32,409 nucleotides of DNA from SG8-4 sp964562575 (lineage in GTDB: Bacteria > Planctomycetota > Phycisphaerae > Sedimentisphaerales > Anaerobacaceae): contig CAZLTY010000018.1 of assembly GCA_964562575.1 (NCBI GenBank), positions 1-32,409 on the forward strand. The letters run 5' to 3'. The translations under genes and the position numbers were made by a program. Numbering within the stretch: the stretch's first letter is position 1; the number at the start of each line of letters is the position of its first letter. The notes under the pieces were generated by a model, which did not search any database, had not been told where the DNA came from, and was given only the letters and a program-made list of their open reading frames with translations. Below are positions 8,053-17,731 of the stretch, piece by piece.

Positions 8053-9334
8053 AGGCAGGATGCGCGGTCGCGGTATGTTCGGAGGTAAAGAGGCGAAGGT
8101 TGTCTTTCGCCCGGCGCCCGTCGATTCCGGCGTAGCTTTCATCCGGACCGATACCCCGGAGCCCGTGCGGATTTCCGCCGTCGCGTCCAATCTCGCCGAG
8201 CGCAGTCGTCGAACGACGCTGAAGAAAGGTTCTGTCAGTATTGAGACCATCGAGCACTGCATGGCCGCGATGAATGCTCTCGAGATCGACAATATAACTG
8301 TAGAAGTGAACGGCCCGGAGCTGCCCGCTTCGGATTGCAGTTGCTCGGAGTATTTCAAGCTCCTTCGGCGCGCCGGTCTGCTGGAACAGAACGCCGGCCG
8401 CAAGGAGTACGTTATCGACAAGCCGGTCACCGTCACCAGCGGCGACGCCTGCATCTACGCCCTGCCTTATTCCGACGACGGATTGAGCCTCACCTATGAT
8501 CTCGATTACGGCGGACACACCGGCATCGGCAGACAGATCTTCAGTTGCCGGCTGACACCGGAGAGTTTCGAGAGGCATCTGGCGCCGGCGCGAACGTTTC
8601 TGCTCGAAGCAGAGGCAAGGCAGTTCCAGGCCCGCGGAATGGGCGCCCATATCAGCCCCAGGGACATCCTGATCATCAACTCGGACGGGCCCATCAAGAA
8701 CAGCTACAGATTCCCCAACGAATGCGTTAGACATAAGATTGTCGATTTGGTCGGAGATCTGTCGCTGGTGGGCCGGGCGATCAAGGGCAGAATCGTGGCC
8801 TACAAGAGCGGCCACGCCTTGAACCAACAGCTTTCGAGAAAACTATACGAAGCGGCCCAACAGCAGGAACATATTGCCAGGTTCGGCACCGATGCGCTTT
8901 TGGATATTCGGCAGATTGCCAAGATCCTGCCGCACAGATATCCCTTCCTGCTGGTCGACAAAGTGATCGAGATCGACGGGGACACGCGAATCAAGGGCAT
9001 AAAGAACGTCACCTTCAACGAGCAATTCTTCCAAGGGCACTTCCCCGGGACGCCCATCATGCCCGGCGTTCTTATCGTCGAGGCGATGGCACAGGTTTCC
9101 GGCCTGTTGTTTGCACAAAGACTGGAACATACCGGTAAGCTCGCCGTGCTGCTGAGCATGGATAACGTAAAACTACGCAAATCAGTCGTCCCTGGCGACC
9201 AGCTCATTCTAACATCTGAGACGATGAGACTGAGGAAAAGGACGGCACAATGTCGTTGCAAGGCGATGATTGGCGATGCAGTCGTTGCTGAGGCGCAAAT
9301 CAAGTTTATGCTCATCGACGATGAAAAGGTATAA
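8024..9334 (+). CDS. lpxC-fabZ: Bifunctional LpxC-FabZ (deacetylase fused to hydroxyacyl-ACP dehydratase)
   Basis: A 436-residue fusion. Residues 1-280 are LpxC, the zinc deacetylase that commits UDP-3-O-acyl-GlcNAc to lipid A. It shows the QKTI opening, Glu77-His78, HKIVD (His237, Asp241) and GHALN (His264). Residues about 288-436 are FabZ, the 3-hydroxyacyl-ACP dehydratase, with LPHRYPFLLVD, GHFPG (His339) and Glu353 in VEAMAQ. The fusion is known in Bacteroidota and some other groups including planctomycetes; it balances two uses of hydroxyacyl-ACP. The start is a TTG inside lpxD with AGGA about nine bases upstream. It is needed to include the conserved QKTI strand, and the 29-base overlap implies translational coupling. 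An oddity is DCSC (104-107) where E. coli LpxC has DGS. Confidence 0.93.
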   Translation: MKLQKTIRSEGRMRGRGMFGGKEAKVVFRPAPVDSGVAFIRTDTPEPVRISAVASNLAERSRRTTLKKGSVSIETIEHCMAAMNALEIDNITVEVNGPELPASDCSCSEYFKLLRRAGLLEQNAGRKEYVIDKPVTVTSGDACIYALPYSDDGLSLTYDLDYGGHTGIGRQIFSCRLTPESFERHLAPARTFLLEAEARQFQARGMGAHISPRDILIINSDGPIKNSYRFPNECVRHKIVDLVGDLSLVGRAIKGRIVAYKSGHALNQQLSRKLYEAAQQQEHIARFGTDALLDIRQIAKILPHRYPFLLVDKVIEIDGDTRIKGIKNVTFNEQFFQGHFPGTPIMPGVLIVEAMAQVSGLLFAQRLEHTGKLAVLLSMDNVKLRKSVVPGDQLILTSETMRLRKRTAQCRCKAMIGDAVVAEAQIKFMLIDDEKV

Positions 9335-9358
9335 AAGAACTTTCTTTCAAGAGGTAAC

Positions 9359-10162
9359 ATGACTCAGATACATCCCAGTGCGGTAGTCCACAAGGATGCC
9401 CGGTTGGCCGATGACGTAGTAGTCGGGCCCAATTGTACCATCGACAGTGGCGTCTCGATCGCCTCCGGTACGATACTCGAGGCGAACGTAGTCATTTGCA
9501 GGAATGTCACGATCGGTCGTGAGAACCACTTCTTTCCCGGCTGTGTGATCGGCAGCAAACCGCAGGTTATGCGTCTGGAAAAAGACTCCGAAATCGGGCG
9601 GCTCGTAATAGGTGATAGGAACAAGATGCACGAATATGTGACTATCCATCCGGGCATGCACCCGGAGACAACTACGAAAATTGGCAATGACAATTTCTTT
9701 ATGATCAGCGTGCACATCGGACACGACTGCACGGTGGAAGATGACACCGTTTTGAGCAATCTTGTGCAGATTGGCGGCCATGGCAAGATCGAAACCGGGG
9801 CCTGGTTCAGCGGCCTGGCCGGCTCGCACCAGTTTGTTACCGTAGGCAAATGGTGTTTTGTCGCCGGTCTTGCCGGACTTACGCGGGATGTCCCGCCGTT
9901 TCTGACTGTAAGCGGGCATTATCCACCGAAGGTTCGAAATGTCAATAAGCGAGGCTTGGATCGGGCCGGCCTGGACGAATCGCAGCAGGAGCGAATATTC
10001 AAGGCATACAAAAAGTTGTACAGGCAGGAAGGCACGTTACTTGAAAATGCAAATGCATTGGCGGCCCAGGACGGACTGGATGAAAATGTCCGAGCCATAA
10101 TTGATTCGATAACCAAAAGTAGCAAGCATCAATTCTGCAGGTATCTGGAGACATTCAGATAA
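9359..10162 (+). CDS. lpxA: UDP-N-acetylglucosamine (or amino-sugar) acyltransferase LpxA
   Basis: A 267-residue first enzyme of lipid A synthesis, a trimeric left-handed beta-helix acyltransferase that uses 3-hydroxyacyl-ACP. Hexapeptide repeats fill about 5-190 and a helical C-terminal domain follows (about 195-265). The catalytic His is in VHIGHDC (His122, equivalent to E. coli His125), and GSHQF (155-159) corresponds to the second conserved His region. AAGAGG lies just upstream of the ATG. A GnnA-like gene follows. In species with active GnnA and GnnB, LpxA acylates UDP-GlcNAc3N and makes amide-linked lipid A. Here the neighbour is broken, so ester-linked lipid A is the simpler guess. Confidence 0.93.
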   Translation: MTQIHPSAVVHKDARLADDVVVGPNCTIDSGVSIASGTILEANVVICRNVTIGRENHFFPGCVIGSKPQVMRLEKDSEIGRLVIGDRNKMHEYVTIHPGMHPETTTKIGNDNFFMISVHIGHDCTVEDDTVLSNLVQIGGHGKIETGAWFSGLAGSHQFVTVGKWCFVAGLAGLTRDVPPFLTVSGHYPPKVRNVNKRGLDRAGLDESQQERIFKAYKKLYRQEGTLLENANALAAQDGLDENVRAIIDSITKSSKHQFCRYLETFR

Positions 10163-10214
10163 CGTTGGCTTTGTTGTGCGTTAGATGTATCGCACAGAAG
10201 GGGTTTTGTTGCTG

Positions 10215-10277
10215 CGCAACATGATCTGCGCAGTTCGCAACATGAGAGACACAATGCGCAACGCAAGGATACGAACG
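10215..10277 (+). repeat. Decayed 21-bp tandem repeat across the gnnA start
   Basis: CGCAAC recurs with a period of exactly 21 bases at 10215, 10236 and 10257; the first two copies share CGCAACATGA. Because 21 is a multiple of three, the repeat keeps one reading frame open into the gnnA-like gene and provides its candidate start codons. Confidence 0.5.
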
Positions 10278-11285
10278 GCTGTCGTCGGCGCCGGCAAGAT
10301 GGGCACGATACATGCGAAGGTTTATGACCAGTTGCCGCAGAGCGAACTCGTCGCCGTGGTAGTCATCTACGCCAACTAGGCTCAGAGGCTCGCCGATCAG
10401 TACAACTGCCCGGCATCTGCCGAATGCGGCGATATCCTGGACAAGGTCGATGCGGTAACGATAGCGACTCCGACTGTGACACATCTGAAACTGGCAAAGA
10501 TCTTCATAAAGAATAAGATTGCGGTGCTGATTGAAAAACCGCTGGCGGCCAATGTCAGAGAAGGCAAGAAGATTGCCGCCCTTGCGAGAAAACACAACAC
10601 TGTCGTAGCCGTGGGCCATTCCGAACGATGTAATCCGGTCGCTCAGGCAATCAAGAGACTCGACATCGAGCCGAAGTTCATCGAGGCCAACCGCATCAGT
10701 CCCTATCCGTTCCGTTCGACCGACGTCGGAGTAGTCCTGGATGTGATGATTCACGATATAGATATTATCCTGTCTCTGGCGGCGAGTAAAATCAAGAGAG
10801 TCGATGCCGTCGGCGTCAACGTCATCGGAGAAGAGGAAGATATCTGCAATGCGAGGATCGTCTTCGAGAGTGGCTGTATAGCAAACATTACCGCATCGAG
10901 ACTTGGCTTGAAAACCGACAGAAGGGTGAGAGTCTTCAGCCGGCAGGCCTATCTGAGCGTGGATTATCTCAAGAAGAGCGGGATCATCGTTAAAGCCGAC
11001 CCCAATATCAATGTTGTCAAGTGCATACAGGAGCATAAAGAGGCCGGGACTTTCGACTTGGCGACGATGAACTGGCCCGACCTGCTGCACGTAGAGCAGC
11101 TTGACGTAGACGACAAAGAACCTATCCGCCTGGAGCAGGAGGCGTTCCTGCAAGCGGTCACAAACAGAGAGCTTACGCCCGAGGTCAGCGCCCAGGAGGC
11201 TCTGGCGGCGCTGGAGTGCGCGAAGAAAATCCTCAACTCTGTTAAGAAGAACAGATGGCGTGAGAAGATTGACGGCGACATGTAG
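10254..11285 (+). pseudogene. gnnA: GnnA-like Gfo/Idh/MocA oxidoreductase, interrupted by in-frame TAG
   Basis: The reading frame encodes a Gfo/Idh/MocA-family dehydrogenase of about 343 codons. The Rossmann motif GAGKMG is at 12-17, EKP at 94-96, and VGHSER, RSTDVGVVLD and MIHDIDI follow. Its position directly after lpxA and the match to my memory of planctomycete relatives suggest UDP-GlcNAc 3-dehydrogenase (GnnA), which with aminotransferase GnnB makes UDP-GlcNAc3N. A TAG stop lies at codon 42 (10377-10379), and both sides are in the same frame, so this is a nonsense change and not a frameshift. Five codons earlier, the acidic residue normally ending strand beta-2 (AVVDI, binds NAD ribose) is Val (AVVVI). 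No gnnB is visible. The downstream piece could restart at GTG 10476 but would lack the Rossmann motif. It is probably a decaying gene; an assembly error is the alternative. Confidence 0.7.
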
Positions 11286-11350
11286 CCAAGGCCGCTCTTT
11301 TCGCCTGCGGCCATGATGAGAAAACAAGAAAGGCAAAGGTGCAGAAAGTA

Positions 11351-11842
11351 ATGGTAAAACTTCAAACAAGTATGGGAGATGTTGTCATTGAGCTTAACGA
11401 ACAGGCCGCCCCTGTCACGGTCAAGAATTTTCTCAAATATGTGGAGGACGGTTTCTTCGACGGCAAGATCTTCCACAGGGTCATACCGAACTTCATGATA
11501 CAAGGCGGTGGTTTCACCGAGGAGATGACCCAGGGGCAAACGCGTGATCCAATCGTAAATGAAGCCGCCAATGGCTTGAAAAATGAGCGGGGCACCGTCG
11601 CAATGGCCCGGACAAACGACCCTGACAGCGCGACCGCTCAGTTCTTCATCAATCACAATAACAATGACTTTCTAAACTACGCCGGCAGTGGCAATCCGGG
11701 ATACGCGGTTTTCGGCAAGACCGTCGAAGGAATGGACGTTGTCGATGCAATCGCATCGGTAGAGACAACGACGAAGCAGGGCATGGACGATGTTCCCGCC
11801 GAACCTATCTTGATAATATCCGCAAGCGTTGTTTCACAATAG
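11351..11842 (+). CDS. Cyclophilin-type peptidyl-prolyl cis-trans isomerase (cytoplasmic form)
   Basis: A 163-residue single-domain cyclophilin that speeds cis-trans isomerisation of proline bonds. The family hallmarks FHRVIPNFMIQGG and NDPDSATAQFFIN contain the catalytic Arg and the substrate-pocket residues. There is no signal peptide, so it is cytoplasmic. The ATG at 11351 gives the normal MVKLQTSMGD opening and has AAAGGTG upstream; a GTG at 11339 is an alternative. It forms a tandem pair with the lipoprotein paralogue that starts 56 bases downstream. Confidence 0.9.
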   Translation: MVKLQTSMGDVVIELNEQAAPVTVKNFLKYVEDGFFDGKIFHRVIPNFMIQGGGFTEEMTQGQTRDPIVNEAANGLKNERGTVAMARTNDPDSATAQFFINHNNNDFLNYAGSGNPGYAVFGKTVEGMDVVDAIASVETTTKQGMDDVPAEPILIISASVVSQ

Positions 11843-11898
11843 ACGCGATGCGAGACCGCATGCCTGTCAACGAAGTCAATTTTTTGGAGACGCATATT

Positions 11899-12507
11899 AT
11901 GATTAACAGATCCTGGTTCTGTGGATTGTTGGCCGTTGCGATTATGCTTTGTGGGTGCGGCGAGCAAACGAGAACAACGACGGTCAAGAATGAAACAATC
12001 AAGCCGCAACGCAACCTCGTGAAGCTTCAGACTAGCGCCGGCGATATCGTCATCGAACTCAATGCCCACGCGGCGCCGGTTACGGTGAAGAACTTCCTCG
12101 GCTATGTGCAGGCGGATTTCTATAACGGAACGATATTCCACAGGGTCATACACGGCTTCATGATACAAGGAGGCGGCTTCACGACGGAGATGGCCAGGAA
12201 AGAAACGCACGACCCGATCACCAATGAAGCCGGTAACGGATTAAGGAATGTGCGAGGCACGATAGCGATGGCCCGCAGCAACGACCCTGATAGCGCTACT
12301 TGCCAGTTCTTCATCAATCATGTGGACAATCCGCCCCTGGATTACGTCGCAAATGCCAGGCCCGGTTATGCCGTTTTTGGCAAGGTGGCAGAAGGCATGA
12401 ATGTTGTCGACACCATCGCCGGGACCGAAACGACGACGCGTGAGGGCATGGCCAATGTACCGGTCGAGCCAATAGTGATTGACTCGGCAGTAGTCGTCTC
12501 ACAATAA
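11899..12507 (+). CDS. Cyclophilin-type peptidyl-prolyl isomerase, predicted lipoprotein
   Basis: About 202 residues. A signal sequence with lipobox LCGC (17-20) should be lipidated at Cys20, followed by a short polar linker and a cyclophilin domain from about residue 38. The hallmarks FHRVIHGFMIQGG and NDPDSATCQFFIN are intact. The domain is about two-thirds identical by eye to the cytoplasmic copy just upstream, so the pair arose by tandem duplication with a gained export signal. The ATG at 11899 has GGAG about ten bases upstream; the longer frame from 11848 lacks a ribosome binding site and would bury the signal. It probably helps fold envelope proteins, in keeping with the bamA-ompH-lpx neighbourhood. 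Confidence 0.88.
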   Translation: MINRSWFCGLLAVAIMLCGCGEQTRTTTVKNETIKPQRNLVKLQTSAGDIVIELNAHAAPVTVKNFLGYVQADFYNGTIFHRVIHGFMIQGGGFTTEMARKETHDPITNEAGNGLRNVRGTIAMARSNDPDSATCQFFINHVDNPPLDYVANARPGYAVFGKVAEGMNVVDTIAGTETTTREGMANVPVEPIVIDSAVVVSQ

Positions 12508-12540
12508 GCACGCGGTCTCGCCGCCGATTCGACAGGCTCT

Positions 12541-13215
12541 CTAAGTTTCCAGTTTCAGCTTTCCCACCGTTTGGTGGGCAAGCCGGGTCGGTTCGGGCAG
12601 GCGATACTTGAGGGCGCAAGCGAGAACGATTCTGATCGCATCGTCCAGAACACACTTGTTACCCACCGAGACAAAGACCGGCTTGACACGGCTGCGAGTC
12701 CTGACCACTGCGCCAATTGTCTCGGATTGTGCTTTCAAGAACGTATGGGCCCCCTTTTCCAGAGGAGGCTCTTCGAAGTCGCCGGTCAGTCGGCTCTTTG
12801 CGCAACCGACAGTCGGCTCATCGAAGAACAGCCCCAGATGCGCCGCCAGACCGAGCCGGCGAGGATGGGCGATCCCCTGGCCGTCAATGATAAACACATC
12901 GGGCCAGCTTCGCAGCTTCTCGACCGCAGCGATACAGACTGGAGCCTCCCGAAAGGAAAGTAGCCCCGGTATGTAGGGAAATGTGACTTCTCGGACAGCG
13001 CTAGCTGTTTCGACAAGCTCCAATTCGGGCAGCCTCAGGACAACGACGGCAGCAAGAATCCTCTGGCCGTCTTTGCTGAAGGCACAGTCAATGCCTGCAA
13101 TCACCTTCGGACTTCTCGCGAGCGGCGTAAACTGCACCTTGCCCGCAAGGCTCGTCTGCACATCTCTCGCCTGGGAATACGACAAGTTCCAGTCATGCAG
13201 ATTCTTTATCTTCAT
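12541..13215 (-). CDS. nfi: Endonuclease V (deoxyinosine repair)
   Basis: A 224-residue Mg-dependent nuclease that cuts the second phosphodiester bond 3' of deoxyinosine in DNA. Catalytic acids are visible: Asp43 in AGIDCAF, Glu90 in PGLLSFREAP and Asp111 in DGQGIAHPRRLGLA. The PYIP wedge (80-83) that reads the damaged base is intact. Its stop (12541) faces the convergent cyclophilin gene 33 bases away. On the minus strand it begins seven bases after the fic stop codon, so the two genes surely share a transcript. Confidence 0.93.
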   Translation of the reverse strand: MKIKNLHDWNLSYSQARDVQTSLAGKVQFTPLARSPKVIAGIDCAFSKDGQRILAAVVVLRLPELELVETASAVREVTFPYIPGLLSFREAPVCIAAVEKLRSWPDVFIIDGQGIAHPRRLGLAAHLGLFFDEPTVGCAKSRLTGDFEEPPLEKGAHTFLKAQSETIGAVVRTRSRVKPVFVSVGNKCVLDDAIRIVLACALKYRLPEPTRLAHQTVGKLKLET

Positions 13216-13222
13216 GCAATAC

Positions 13223-14554
13223 TCAGTCTAACGTGGTCAGTTTCTTTTCAAGATCACTGGCTGGTGTGAAATACCAAGTCTTGCCGATCTTATTGTTTTC
13301 GAGCAGGGCTCGATCCTGTAGATCAAGCAGATCGGTCCTCGCTGTTTGATAGACTACATTGTGGCTGATCTGGTGAGACTTAAACGTGTACCGCTGGTGA
13401 GAATGACGCAGCGCGTGGCTGATTAGCGCCCGCTGTCGATGGTTGAGCACTTGAATTCCCCGTAACCGATTCTCAATCGACTGGAGCCTCTTGGCTTTCC
13501 ACTCTATGTACTCGCAAAGTGCCCTCATCGCCTGCCGGATAACCTCGAGATGGTAGATAATAAAATAAGTCAAGTCGTTGTCGTCTGTCTCAGTGTAAAG
13601 AAAGGCCCGAGCATATTTAGCCGGTGCCTTGACAATGATCTGTGAAATGGATACGAACTCGAAAAGCCAATATCTATCTCGCAACATCAACCAGTAGAAC
13701 AAAGCTCTGGCTGTTCTGCCGTTGCCGTCGACAAATGGATGATCATGGGCCAGCCAGAAATGCAAGACTATTGCTCTGGTCACCGGATGAACAAAACGCT
13801 CAGGTGTCCGGCCATTGGCAAAAGCGCACATGGCTGCCATTCTTTCTTCAAGTTGGATTGCAGGCGGCGGATCGTGAAAGGTCTCATTATACATGTCGGT
13901 GACACGCACTTTCTCATCGGCCGTGCGGAATCGTCCCACTGCTGACGAGTCATCCAATGTTTTCGCCGTCACAAGCTGATGAATGTCGAAAACCAATTCT
14001 TTGGACAGCGACTCGTCTTTGAGCTTGTATATGCGCTTCATGACAGCAAAATTGTTGAGAATCATCTGCTCACTCTTGTCACAAGGCAGACGTCCCGTCC
14101 GGATCATTTCCTTTGCGACGATGCGCGTGGTTGCTGCGCCTTCGAGTTGACTGGAAGTAAATGCCTCCTGGATCAAAGAATCTACGTAGTACCGGTTCCT
14201 TGTTTCGGTGTTCTTGATCTGTTCGGGCATCTGATTAAATGTGGCCACAGCCTGATCAATCTGGTGCAATGTTTCGTCAACAAAATCGTTCCTCAGATAC
14301 TGAAATGGCCTTTGGCCACTATCGGCCAGTGGTACTTGCTTGAACAGACTCTGTCGCTGTTTCTTTATGGCCAGCCACCACTGCTCATTCGAAACACCCT
14401 CGGGAGGTGTGTGATATCGCAACTTGTCCCAATGGAGATACTTGTCCACCAATCGGCTCGAAATCATTTCAAAAAACTTCGCGGTCTGTTCCGGATCAGC
14501 TTTCGCTCGTTGCTGTAATACTTCAAGCTTTGGCGGCGCTTTTGGCTTTCTCAT
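13223..14554 (-). CDS. Fic-family AMP-transferase with own inhibitory helix and C-terminal winged helix
   Basis: A 443-residue Fic protein. The active site motif HPFVDGNGRTAR (272-283) is complete, so AMP transfer (or related nucleotidyl transfer) to a target hydroxyl is expected. The N-terminal part carries SSQLEG (134-139), matching the (S/T)xxxE(G/N) inhibitory helix; Glu138 would block productive ATP binding (class II, self-inhibited). The C-terminal region (about 365-443) reads like a winged helix (ALISHALRHSHQRYTFKSHQ...), which suggests DNA or partner binding. Targets are unknown. The gene leads a two-gene operon with nfi, and its promoter is bracketed by two operator-like repeats, so self-repression through the winged helix is plausible. 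No separate antitoxin gene is visible. Confidence 0.88.
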   Translation of the reverse strand: MRKPKAPPKLEVLQQRAKADPEQTAKFFEMISSRLVDKYLHWDKLRYHTPPEGVSNEQWWLAIKKQRQSLFKQVPLADSGQRPFQYLRNDFVDETLHQIDQAVATFNQMPEQIKNTETRNRYYVDSLIQEAFTSSQLEGAATTRIVAKEMIRTGRLPCDKSEQMILNNFAVMKRIYKLKDESLSKELVFDIHQLVTAKTLDDSSAVGRFRTADEKVRVTDMYNETFHDPPPAIQLEERMAAMCAFANGRTPERFVHPVTRAIVLHFWLAHDHPFVDGNGRTARALFYWLMLRDRYWLFEFVSISQIIVKAPAKYARAFLYTETDDNDLTYFIIYHLEVIRQAMRALCEYIEWKAKRLQSIENRLRGIQVLNHRQRALISHALRHSHQRYTFKSHQISHNVVYQTARTDLLDLQDRALLENNKIGKTWYFTPASDLEKKLTTLD

Positions 14555-14600
14555 CGCACTAACACCTGTGATATCAAAATCTTAAACACCTGCTAATCTT

Positions 14601-14623
14601 ATACTATTCTTGAGAATTTAGTA
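14601..14623. promoter_or_regulatory. Operator-like repeat B, overlapping the fic -10
   Basis: 23 bases with the form ATACTA-N8-AATTTAGTA, a dyad of TACTA/TAGTA half-sites 12 bases apart. It overlaps the fic -10 hexamer and the expected transcription start, a repressor position. It matches repeat A at 15 of 23 positions, with all differences in the central eight bases. Confidence 0.6.
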
Positions 14624-14648
14624 TATGCAAACATATCGGCCCTGTCAA
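14620..14648 (-). promoter_or_regulatory. Promoter of fic-nfi
   Basis: On the minus strand TTGACA (14648-14643) is a perfect -35 hexamer and TATACT (14625-14620) a five-of-six -10 hexamer, with a 17-base spacer. Transcription should start near 14613, leaving a leader of about 60 bases before the fic ATG. Confidence 0.75.
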
Positions 14649-14671
14649 ATACTAACTCCATAAATTTAGTA
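14649..14671. promoter_or_regulatory. Operator-like repeat A, abutting the fic -35
   Basis: 23 bases, again ATACTA-N8-AATTTAGTA, immediately upstream of the fic -35. Its centre is 48 bp from that of repeat B. Two sites of identical design around one strong promoter point to cooperative binding of a dimeric regulator. Confidence 0.6.
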
Positions 14672-14766
14672 CAAAATCAGTACAATGGCGCACAGGACTT
14701 GCTTGTACCGATAATATCGCCCGCTCCGCCCGACAGCAGGGAACTTCAATTGACTTAAAAACACCT

Positions 14767-14795
14767 TTTACGTCTTTGCCATGTCTTGTTACAAT
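14767..14795 (+). promoter_or_regulatory. Probable uvrA promoter
   Basis: TTTACG (14767-14772, four of six to TTGACA) and TACAAT (14790-14795, five of six to TATAAT) with a 17-base spacer, about 60 bases upstream of the uvrA ATG. A lone ATACTA half-site at 14819-14824 lies in the leader. Confidence 0.45.
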
Positions 14796-14858
14796 GATCC
14801 GTTTGTGTTGTCGTAGAAATACTAAGAGGTGTTATTGATCTGAAGCAAGCAAGGCAGG

Positions 14859-17708
<2,850 letters not shown>

Positions 17709-17731
17709 CAAACCATGAGGTGAACGACAAA

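Larger units (their letters stand above)
14555..14858. promoter_or_regulatory. Divergent control region between fic-nfi and uvrA
   Basis: This AT-rich 304-base intergenic stretch separates the minus-strand fic operon from uvrA. It contains a near-consensus fic promoter, two 23-bp operator-like repeats and a fair uvrA promoter, each listed separately. I see no gene in it. Confidence 0.75.

Noticed and set aside
10377..10379. Recoding of TAG (pyrrolysine or programmed read-through) in the gnnA-like gene
   Set aside because: No pyrrolysine genes are visible, the residue is in a surface loop after beta-2, and a second damaging change lies five codons away. Decay or error is simpler.
10380..10475. 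Frameshift between two separate ORFs
   Set aside because: Both parts are in the same frame and the codons between translate to the expected family sequence (AQRLADQYNC onward), so there is no shift.
10155..11369. 404-residue open frame on the minus strand
   Set aside because: It lies opposite the gnnA-like gene, has no recognisable domain and mirrors its codon pattern.
14555..14858. Classical LexA box (CTGT-N8-ACAG or GAAC-N4-GTTC) before uvrA
   Set aside because: Neither consensus is present; the only strong dyads are the ATACTA/TAGTA sites nearer fic.
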